Made by a program: the position numbers and the translations under genes
Shown: piece by piece, positions 7,431 to 13,873 of the stretch
Position numbering within the stretch: the stretch's first letter is position 1
Layout: every line of letters begins with the position of its first letter
The notes under the pieces: model-generated
Seen by the model: only the letters and a program-made list of their open reading frames with translations
Told to the model about the DNA's origin: nothing
The model's database searches: none
NCBI GenBank assembly: GCA_947372535.1
Contig: CANBUA010000079.1
Span: 1-17,264 of the forward strand
Direction of reading: 5' to 3'
Length of the DNA stretch: 17,264 nt
Source of the DNA: Burkholderiales bacterium
GTDB lineage: Bacteria; Pseudomonadota; Gammaproteobacteria; Burkholderiales; Burkholderiaceae

Positions 7431-9388
7431 AAGGCAATCCCCACGCTGAAGTGGATGCGGAACTGACTCACCGCCTCGCCATAGGCCAGGTCCAGCCGCA
7501 AAGGCCCGACCGGGCTGCGCCATCGCACGCCCGCGCCATAGCCCCATTTGGGCTTGAGCGAGCCCGCATCCTTGGCCGCATCACCCACATCGACGAACAA
7601 GGCGCCCCACAGATTGGGAATGCGCGGCAACAATGGATGCGCGACCTCGAACGAGCCCGTGGCCAGCGCCTTGCCGCCCAGCGTCACCGTACCCTGCACA
7701 TCGCCCAGGCTGCGGTAGACATAACCGCGCACTGACTCATCGCCGCCCGCCTTGAACAGCAGGGTATCCGGCACGCTGACCGAGGGCCTGGCCATGACCA
7801 AGCCGGCTTCCGTCCTGACCGTGGCATACCAGCTCGACGGCAGTGGCCGATACCAGGTCAGCCGCCCGTAGGCGCGCGCGAATGGCCCGCTGGCATCCAG
7901 GGTGGCGAAAGACTGCCCCACCGCCGCCGACACATTGGCCGTCACCCCTTGCGTGGGCAGGATCACGCTGTCGACATCACGCCAGATCCACTGCTGTGTG
8001 GCCGTCACGGCCGAAGCGTCGGACACCTTCAACCCGCTTTGGGCATAGACGGCTGCGCTCTGGTACTCGACGTAGGAGGTGCGCTCCAGCCGCTCGCCCT
8101 CGTCCTGCACACCGGCGCGCACCCGTCTGCTGTTGGTGGTCGTGCCCTCGGTGTCGATCTGCCGCAGGAACTGGAAGGCGCCTAGCCAGCGCTTGCCTTC
8201 AGCGCGTGGGTGGGAGGTCAGGTCGCTCTGGATGGTCGATTCGTCACGCCCCCATTGCACCTTGGACTTGGCCTGCCAGGGGTAGCCAAACAGCAAGCGA
8301 TGCAAGTGCTCCACGGATACGCGCGGCCCGGTGTCGCTGCTGATGCCCGCCCCCAGCGTGGCCTGCTGCAAGGGCAACTCGCGCACCTGCACCGCCAAAG
8401 GTGCAGCCTTGGCCTGGGCTGGATCGTCGCTGACCGTCACGAACACGCTTTCGAACAGGTTGAGCTTTTGCACCCGCTCCTGGAAATCGAGCAGTTGCTT
8501 CTCGCGATAGGGATCGCCCACCCTGAAGGACATCAGGTTTCGAATGGCCGATTCGGGCTGGCGCTTGAGCCCATCGACCGTCAAAGGGCCGTAGGCAAAT
8601 GCCGGCCCGCTGTCGGCCACCAGGAAGAGCGTGGCCACCTGCTTTTGCGCATCCACCGAGGCGGAGGTACCAGACCAGGTCGCCGTGGGGTAGCCATCGG
8701 CGCGCAAGAGGGCCAGCGTGCTGTTCTTGGCCGATGACCATTTTGGTTGCTCAAAGACCTCGCCCGTGGGCAGGCTCCATTGGCGCTTGACCTTTTCCAC
8801 CAGCACCAGCGCATCGGTATCGCCTTGGCCAGCTTTGGTGTCGAGCTCGCCTTCAAAGATCACTTGCACAGGCCCAATGTGGGTCAGGGGGCCGGGCTCG
8901 ACCTCCATCTGAACCAGCGTGGGCTGGCCCGCCACATCCTCGCCCACGCGCACCTTGATCTGGGCCGCGAAATAGCCGCGCGCCTCCAGCAGCGCACGCG
9001 CCTGCTCGGGCGCGCCAGCCACCAGTCGGCGCAACTCGCTTCGGCTGATGACTTCGTCGCGCGACAGGTCCAGGTAGGTGCGCAGCAGCTTTTCCAGGTC
9101 CTTGGGCGCCTTGATCTCCAACTTCCAGATGGGGGGCGGGCGCGGTGTGGCCTGAACGCCTGAGGCCGCAGATGCGGCAGGCACCGCAGCCACGGCCGAT
9201 GCCGAAGCGGCCACGGCCGGCGGTTCATTGGCCAGCAGATCGTCCGACGCATCAGCAGCCGCCGACGATGCCGATGAAGACGCTGAGGCGGCAACCGCCA
9301 AGGCCTTCGCACCCGGCCCCTCAGGCACCGGCTGTCCGAGCGCCAGCGCCCACATCACTCCCAGCAACAGCCCCAGAACCAGCCGCAT
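7427..9388 (-). CDS. tamA: TamA, Omp85-family outer-membrane protein
   Basis: TamA is the outer-membrane partner of TamB: N-terminal periplasmic POTRA domains followed by a 16-strand Omp85 barrel, inserting a subset of outer-membrane proteins. The 653-residue protein begins with a signal peptide (MRLVLGLLLGVMWALALGQP). An unusual Ala/Ser-rich stretch of about 55 residues (roughly 28-83) follows. POTRA-like sequence spans about residues 88-338, and the barrel runs from about 345 to the end. The Omp85 hallmark VRGY is at 553-556 in GGDESVRGYVYRSLG. The C-terminal strand ends FSVGIAL, lacking the usual terminal Phe. The ATG is 3 nt after the VWA gene stop, with no strong Shine-Dalgarno, which suggests translational coupling. 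The stop overlaps the tamB start. Confidence 0.93.
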   Translation of the reverse strand: MRLVLGLLLGVMWALALGQPVPEGPGAKALAVAASASSSASSAAADASDDLLANEPPAVAASASAVAAVPAASAASGVQATPRPPPIWKLEIKAPKDLEKLLRTYLDLSRDEVISRSELRRLVAGAPEQARALLEARGYFAAQIKVRVGEDVAGQPTLVQMEVEPGPLTHIGPVQVIFEGELDTKAGQGDTDALVLVEKVKRQWSLPTGEVFEQPKWSSAKNSTLALLRADGYPTATWSGTSASVDAQKQVATLFLVADSGPAFAYGPLTVDGLKRQPESAIRNLMSFRVGDPYREKQLLDFQERVQKLNLFESVFVTVSDDPAQAKAAPLAVQVRELPLQQATLGAGISSDTGPRVSVEHLHRLLFGYPWQAKSKVQWGRDESTIQSDLTSHPRAEGKRWLGAFQFLRQIDTEGTTTNSRRVRAGVQDEGERLERTSYVEYQSAAVYAQSGLKVSDASAVTATQQWIWRDVDSVILPTQGVTANVSAAVGQSFATLDASGPFARAYGRLTWYRPLPSSWYATVRTEAGLVMARPSVSVPDTLLFKAGGDESVRGYVYRSLGDVQGTVTLGGKALATGSFEVAHPLLPRIPNLWGALFVDVGDAAKDAGSLKPKWGYGAGVRWRSPVGPLRLDLAYGEAVSQFRIHFSVGIAL

Positions 9389-9391
9389 CGC

Positions 9392-10564
9392 TTACTTGCT
9401 GAGCAAACGCATGGCCGCTTCCAGGCCCTGCAGGCTCATCGGGTACATGCGCTGCCCCATGAGTTGCTGCATGATGCCCACGCTCTGCCGATAAGGCCAC
9501 ACGCCCACGGGCTCTGGATTGAGCCACACATGGTGCGGGAAGGCGTGCGTGAGCCGCTGCACCCACTCCGCGCCCGGCTCCTCGTTGTTGTACTCCACGC
9601 TGCCGCCCGGCTGGACGATCTCGTAGGGGCTCATGGTCGCATCGCCCACAAAGATCAGCTTGTAGTCCTTGTTGTACTTGCGGATGACGTCCCAGGTGGG
9701 CACCTTCTCCGAGTAGCGCCGGTGGTTGTTCTTCCACACGAAGTCATAGACGCAGTTGTGGAAGTAGTAAAAATCGAGGTGCTTGAACTCGGTCTTGGCC
9801 GCCGAGAACAGTTCTTCAACCCGGTGGATGTGGTCGTCCATGGTGCCGCCCACGTCCATGAGCAGCAGCACTTTGACCGTGTTGTGCCGCTCGGGCACCA
9901 TCTTGATGTCCAGCATGCCGCCGGCCGCCGCCGTGGCCTGGATGGTGTCGTCCAGGGCCAGTTCCTCGGCCGCGCCCTGGCGTGCGAACTTGCGCAGGCG
10001 CCGCAGGGCCACCTTGATGTTGCGCGTGCCCAGCTCGACCGAATCGTCGTAATCCTTGAACTCGCGCTTGTCCCAGACCTTGACGGCCGTGCGGTTGCGG
10101 GATTTCTCCTGGCCGATGCGCATGCCTTGCGGGTTGTAACCGTGTGCACCAAAGGGCGATGTGCCGCCTGTGCCGATCCACTTGTTGCCACCCTCGTGGC
10201 GTTCCTTCTGCTCTTCCATCAATTCCTTGATGCGGTCCATGAGATTGTCCCAGCCCATCGCCTCGATCGCGGCCTTCTCTTCCGGGCTGAGCTGGCGCTC
10301 CAGGTTCTTGCGCAGCCACTCCAGGGGTATCTCCTTGGTCAGGTCGATATTGGCCGTCTTCCCCCCGAAATAGGTGCCGAACGCGCGGTCAAATTTATCG
10401 AAGTGCGCTTCGTTCTTGATCAACGTCATCCGGGCAAGGTGGTAGAACTCGTCTATGGACGGACCTATCAGTCCTGACTTGACCGCATCGAGCAAATCGA
10501 GGTACTCCGGAATGGTGACCTTGAGCCGCTCGGCACGCATGGCAAAGAAGAAATCGATGAGCAT
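9392..10564 (-). CDS. CoxE-like VWA domain protein, partner of a MoxR ATPase
   Basis: This 390-residue soluble protein belongs to the CoxE-like VWA group that usually works with MoxR AAA+ ATPases in metal-dependent maturation or stress-linked chaperone tasks. The N-terminal half is helical and charged. The VWA domain starts near residue 228, with KVLLLMDVGGTMDDH. The metal-site motif normally written DxSxS reads DVGGT (237-241), so the first Ser is Gly. A second conserved strand is LIFVGDATMSPYE (303-315). The C-terminus holds HVWLNPEP (345-352), characteristic of this group as I recall it. There is no signal peptide, so it is probably cytoplasmic. It is the first gene of a tight run with tamA and tamB, 3 nt from tamA. 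Its presumed ATPase partner is upstream on the same strand, beyond an inverted diguanylate cyclase gene. The client is unknown. Confidence 0.88.
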   Translation of the reverse strand: MLIDFFFAMRAERLKVTIPEYLDLLDAVKSGLIGPSIDEFYHLARMTLIKNEAHFDKFDRAFGTYFGGKTANIDLTKEIPLEWLRKNLERQLSPEEKAAIEAMGWDNLMDRIKELMEEQKERHEGGNKWIGTGGTSPFGAHGYNPQGMRIGQEKSRNRTAVKVWDKREFKDYDDSVELGTRNIKVALRRLRKFARQGAAEELALDDTIQATAAAGGMLDIKMVPERHNTVKVLLLMDVGGTMDDHIHRVEELFSAAKTEFKHLDFYYFHNCVYDFVWKNNHRRYSEKVPTWDVIRKYNKDYKLIFVGDATMSPYEIVQPGGSVEYNNEEPGAEWVQRLTHAFPHHVWLNPEPVGVWPYRQSVGIMQQLMGQRMYPMSLQGLEAAMRLLSK

Positions 10565-10671
10565 ATGCAGTTCCGCAAACTGGTCTCTATTGTGTCGCCT
10601 TGTGAGCTTCGTCGCCCGATGAAGGACTCTGGCCGTCCCATGGATGATGCCTTGCGGGCTCAGAGGTGGGC

Positions 10672-11850
10672 ATGGATGTCAATGTAGTCTTTCTCGCGTC
10701 GGTTCTGCTGGTCCATGGTCTGATGACCGTGGTCTGGTGGGTCGCGGGCACCTTGCTGGGGCTCTCGCGCCGGGCTGCATGGCACTGGATGATCGCCGCC
10801 GTGGCCAATGGCGTGGCCCTGTCGCTGCTGCCGTTGGGCCAGATTGTCGCCCTGCCTTCGCACGTGCTGGTGGCCAATGTGCTCGTGATCCACGGGCTGA
10901 TCTCCATGCGCCGGGGCCTGCAAGGCTTCCTCAAGCTCCACCACACCGACATCACGCACGCTTTGCTCGGGCTGGGCGTGATCGTTTTCAACCTCTGCAT
11001 TTGCGCGCCGCTGGGCTGGGTGCGCATCGGCGAGGCCATCAGCACCTTCATCGTGGCCCTGCTGCTGTGGCGCACGGCGGCGGAAAACCACCGCCCCTTG
11101 ACCCAGGAATTCAGCCCGGGCCTGGCCAACGCCCACACCGGCCTGCTGACGTTTGCCGGCGCAGTGTTCGCGGCCTCCGCCCTGGGCATTGCGGCCCCGC
11201 CCATGTCCAGGGCCTGGCACGAGCTGACCGGGACCGCAGCCGTGTTCTTGCTGATCTACCTGCACCTCACGCTGTCGATCACGGCGTCGTTCCTGACGGG
11301 CTACATGGTCGTCATGCGCCTGGTGCGCAAGCTCCAGCACCTGTCGCACCACGACTCGCTCACGGGCCTGCTCAACCGCCGCGCCATCGAGTACCTGCTG
11401 GCGCGCGAATCCCAGCGCCTTCTGCGATTTGGCGAGCAGTTCTCGCTGCTGATCATCGACATCGACCATTTCAAGCGCATCAATGACCGGCTGGGCCATG
11501 CAGCGGGTGATGCCGTGCTGTGCGCCGTCGCCCAGGCGCTCCAGGCCCATGCCCGCGAAGTGGACCGGGTGGCGCGTTTTGGCGGCGAGGAGTTCTGCGC
11601 CCTGCTGCCCCACACGTTGCACGAGGGTGCGCTGCTGGCCGGCGAGCGCCTGCGCGAAGCCATCAACCAAGTCTGCATCCCCTGGAACGACGAGATGATC
11701 ACCGTGACCATCAGCATCGGCGTGGCCACGGCCGACGACCCAGAAGAGTCGCTGGAAGATCTGCTCAAGCGAGCAGACCAGGCCCTTTACCGGGCCAAGG
11801 AAGGCGGCCGCAACCGCGTGGTGGCTGCGGCGCTCAAGCACGTGGCCTGA
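10672..11850 (+). CDS. Membrane-bound diguanylate cyclase (GGDEF)
   Basis: This 392-residue protein makes cyclic di-GMP from two GTP. The N-terminal half has about six hydrophobic helices (between residues 3 and 217), an integral-membrane sensory domain that I cannot assign to a named family. The GGDEF domain follows from about residue 223: HHDSLTGLLNRRAIE (226-240), the metal and substrate motif IIDIDHFKRINDRLGH (261-276), and the active site RFGGEEF with GGEEF at 304-308. The inhibitory RxxD site is present as REVD at 295-298, with the correct five-residue spacing, so product feedback is likely. There is no EAL domain. I prefer the ATG at 10672, with AGAGG at 10662-10666, over an in-frame GTG at 10666. 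It diverges from the VWA gene and converges on the MoxR gene. Confidence 0.94.
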   Translation: MDVNVVFLASVLLVHGLMTVVWWVAGTLLGLSRRAAWHWMIAAVANGVALSLLPLGQIVALPSHVLVANVLVIHGLISMRRGLQGFLKLHHTDITHALLGLGVIVFNLCICAPLGWVRIGEAISTFIVALLLWRTAAENHRPLTQEFSPGLANAHTGLLTFAGAVFAASALGIAAPPMSRAWHELTGTAAVFLLIYLHLTLSITASFLTGYMVVMRLVRKLQHLSHHDSLTGLLNRRAIEYLLARESQRLLRFGEQFSLLIIDIDHFKRINDRLGHAAGDAVLCAVAQALQAHAREVDRVARFGGEEFCALLPHTLHEGALLAGERLREAINQVCIPWNDEMITVTISIGVATADDPEESLEDLLKRADQALYRAKEGGRNRVVAAALKHVA

Positions 11851-11873
11851 GCGCGCGCCGCCGGCCTCAGGCC
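11844..11873. terminator. Inverted repeat between convergent diguanylate cyclase and MoxR genes
   Basis: GGCCTGA (11844-11850), which ends on the cyclase stop codon, pairs with TCAGGCC (11867-11873), just short of the MoxR stop at 11876. The loop is 16 nt, and a smaller GGCC-TCA-GGCC hairpin is an alternative. Only 25 bp separate the two stop codons and there is no T-run, so this is at best a weak bidirectional terminator. Confidence 0.35.
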
Positions 11874-11875
11874 AC

Positions 11876-12718
11876 TCAGCGGTGGTTGCGCGCCATCTGG
11901 ATCAGGCGCTCGAACAGCGACAGGTCTTGCTCATTCTTGAGCAAAGCGCCCACCAGCGGCGGCACCGAGACACTCTCATCCTTGCTTTGCAGGGCGCTGG
12001 CCGGGATGTCCTCGGCCACCAGCAGCTTGAGCCAGTCGATCAGCTCGGAGGTGCTCGGTTTTTTCTTGAGGCCAGGCAGGTTGCGCACCTCGTAGAACTG
12101 GCGCATGGCCGAGGCCAGCAGGTCTTTCTTGATGTTCGGGAAGTGAACGTCCACGATCTGCTGCATCGTCGTCGCGTCGGGGAAGCGGATGTAGTGGAAG
12201 AAGCAGCGGCGCAGGAAGGCATCCGGCAGGTCTTTTTCGTTGTTGGAGGTGATGATCACCAATGGCCGGTGCTTGGCCTTGATGAGTTCGCGCGTCTCGT
12301 AGACGTAGAACTCCATGCGGTCGATCTCGCGCAGCAGGTCGTTCGGGAACTCGATGTCGGCCTTGTCGATCTCGTCGATCAGCAGCGCCACGGGCTGGTC
12401 CGCATCGAAAGCCTGCCAGAGCACGCCCTTGACGATGTAGTTGTGGATGTCCTTGACGCGCTCATCGCCCAACTGGCTGTCGCGCAGGCGGCTGACGGCG
12501 TCGTACTCGTAGAGGCCTTGCTGGGCCTTGGTGGTCGATTTGATGTGCCATTGCAACAGTGGCAGGCCCAGGGCCTCGGACACCTGCTCGGCCAGCATGG
12601 TCTTGCCCGTGCCGGGTTCACCCTTGACCAGCAGAGGGCGTTTGAGGGCCAGCGCGGCGTTGACGGCCAGTTTCAGGTCGTCTGTGGCGACGTAGTCGGC
12701 AGTACCGTTGAATTTCAT
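11876..12718 (-). CDS. MoxR-type AAA+ ATPase
   Basis: MoxR ATPases are cytoplasmic ring-forming AAA+ chaperones that act with VWA proteins to mature or remodel target enzymes. The protein has 280 residues, a normal size. Walker A is GEPGTGKT (33-40), Walker B is LLIDEIDKAD (112-121), sensor 1 is ITSNNEKDLPDAF (156-168), and the arginine finger region is LRRCFFHYIRFPD (169-181). A helical C-terminal lid follows from about residue 183. All key catalytic residues are present. The CoxE-like VWA protein encoded at 9392-10564 on the same strand is the expected partner, though the diguanylate cyclase gene lies between them. The start at 12718 has a poor ribosome site. A palindrome upstream (12752-12770) is shared with the divergent cytochrome gene. 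Confidence 0.93.
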   Translation of the reverse strand: MKFNGTADYVATDDLKLAVNAALALKRPLLVKGEPGTGKTMLAEQVSEALGLPLLQWHIKSTTKAQQGLYEYDAVSRLRDSQLGDERVKDIHNYIVKGVLWQAFDADQPVALLIDEIDKADIEFPNDLLREIDRMEFYVYETRELIKAKHRPLVIITSNNEKDLPDAFLRRCFFHYIRFPDATTMQQIVDVHFPNIKKDLLASAMRQFYEVRNLPGLKKKPSTSELIDWLKLLVAEDIPASALQSKDESVSVPPLVGALLKNEQDLSLFERLIQMARNHR

Positions 12719-12751
12719 GATCCGGCTCGATGGGTAGTTACTGGCCCGAAG

Positions 12752-12770
12752 TATAGGGCGCCTCCCTATA
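12752..12770. promoter_or_regulatory. Palindrome carrying divergent -10-like elements between moxR and the cytochrome gene
   Basis: TATAGGG (12752-12758) and CCCTATA (12764-12770) form a perfect 7-bp inverted repeat with a 5-bp spacer. Its right arm runs into a consensus TATAAT (12767-12772) reading toward the cytochrome gene. Its left arm gives TATACT on the minus strand (12755-12750) reading toward the MoxR gene. No convincing -35 exists for either, which is consistent with activator dependence. The site lies about 54 bp from the cytochrome ATG and 34 bp from the moxR ATG. Confidence 0.5.
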
Positions 12771-12825
12771 ATGAGCCGGGCTCAGCCGTCCCATCCATTT
12801 GCCCCCTCACCACTTTGTTCTCGCC

Positions 12826-13521
12826 ATGAAAACCTTGCGTTCCTGCCTGACATCCTGGGGTGTGGCATCCCTCCTGTCTCCCCTCGCCCTGCTGGCCGGC
12901 GCGCCCGCTTGGTCTCAGACGGCGGTCAAGCCCGGCGACCCGGTCGCGGCCCAGAAGAAGGTGGCCATGTGCATCGGCTGCCACGGTATCCCGGGCTACC
13001 AGGCCACCTTCCCCGAGATCCACAAGGTGCCGATGATCTCCGGCCAGAACGCCAAGTACATCGCCAGCGCACTGCACGCCTACCAGAAGGGCGACCGCAA
13101 GCACCCGACCATGAAGGGCGTGGCCGTCTCCTTGAGTGACCAGGACATCGCCGACCTGGCGGCCTACTACGAGGCCAGCGGCAAGGACCTGCCCCGCAAG
13201 GAAGCCAAGTCACACAGCCCCAGCCCGGAAGTCGATGCTCTGCTCAAGAAGGGCAACTGTGCGTCCTGCCATGGGCAGGACCTCAACAAGCCCATCGACC
13301 TGGCCTACCCCAAACTGGCCGGCCAGCATGGCGACTACCTCTTCGTGGCGCTCAAGTCCTACCAGTTGAGCGGCAATGCACACATTGGCCGCAACAACGC
13401 CATCATGGCCCCTCAGGCCAAGCTGTTTACCTTGCCTGAGCTCAAGCTGCTGGCCAACTACATCGAAAGCCTGGGCGGCGATTTAAAGACGGTGCCGCAG
13501 GCCAAGTTCAAGTTGAAGTAA
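12826..13521 (+). CDS. Diheme c-type cytochrome, cytochrome c4-like
   Basis: This 231-residue exported cytochrome carries electrons in the periplasm, probably toward a terminal oxidase. The signal peptide is MKTLRSCLTSWGVASLLSPL followed by a cleavage region near AWSQ (residue 31). There are two heme-binding CxxCH motifs, CIGCH (49-53) and CASCH (145-149), each heading a similar half-domain, as in cytochrome c4. Candidate axial methionines are in VPMISGQ, HPTMKG and IMAPQA. Each half contains the family segment ending in a helix with LAAYY or LLANYIESL. I choose the ATG at 12826, because upstream starts would extend the signal peptide with non-conserved residues; the Shine-Dalgarno is weak. 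It reads from the palindromic region at 12752 and ends before a strong terminator. The c4 assignment rests on layout and length. Confidence 0.9.
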   Translation: MKTLRSCLTSWGVASLLSPLALLAGAPAWSQTAVKPGDPVAAQKKVAMCIGCHGIPGYQATFPEIHKVPMISGQNAKYIASALHAYQKGDRKHPTMKGVAVSLSDQDIADLAAYYEASGKDLPRKEAKSHSPSPEVDALLKKGNCASCHGQDLNKPIDLAYPKLAGQHGDYLFVALKSYQLSGNAHIGRNNAIMAPQAKLFTLPELKLLANYIESLGGDLKTVPQAKFKLK

Positions 13522-13554
13522 GCGCCCTTTGGCGCCTGCAAGGTGACCAAAGCA

Positions 13555-13578
13555 AAAGCCCGCCAATTGGCGGGCTTT
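13555..13578 (+). terminator. Intrinsic terminator of the cytochrome gene
   Basis: AAAGCCCGCC (13555-13564) and GGCGGGCTTT (13569-13578) form a perfect 10-bp stem around an AATT loop, ending in a T-run on the plus strand and mirrored by an A-run on the other side. It lies 33 bp after the cytochrome stop. It could also stop leftward transcription from the RCC1 gene. A smaller hairpin (GCGCC...GGCGC, 13522-13535) directly follows the stop codon. Confidence 0.85.
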
Positions 13579-13873
13579 GACATTCATGGCACGTTGAGCC
13601 GGCCAGGCATCAGGCTTGACGCAGTCAGAGATGACTGCGGGCCGTCCGTGAGGACATCCCTGAGGTAGAGATAAGGGGCATATGCCCATTGGCCAGCCTA
13701 TTCTTGGTGGACACGAGCATCCTAGGCTCGGGCGCTCGAATCAAGATGAGCCCGACCGCCTGATGGCGCGAGGCTTCACGGAACAGGGGCTGTGCAGCAG
13801 GCTTCGCACGAACGCACATGCCCCGCCAATGGCGCCTCCCTGCGGGATGGACTTGCGCCCATCCGCCTTCAGA
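13579..13873. other. Non-coding gap with a hairpin and a 12-bp palindrome
   Basis: These 295 bp separate the cytochrome terminator from the end of the RCC1 gene. I see no convincing gene: short open frames lack ribosome sites and recognisable sequence. It contains a stem-loop with GCAGTCA (13621-13627) and TGACTGC (13632-13638). It also has the perfect palindrome GGGCATATGCCC (13676-13687), and an imperfect GGATGG/CCATCC hairpin (about 13845-13864) just past the RCC1 stop that might terminate it. Confidence 0.5.

Noticed and set aside
7431..7547. A longer TamB beginning with ATG at 7547
   Set aside because: The extra 39 codons lie inside the tamA coding region; the GTG at 7430 overlapping the tamA stop puts the membrane anchor at the N-terminus.
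13700..13800. A possible tRNA, suggested by a CTCGAATC-like T-loop
   Set aside because: No acceptor stem, anticodon arm or D-arm can be assembled around it.
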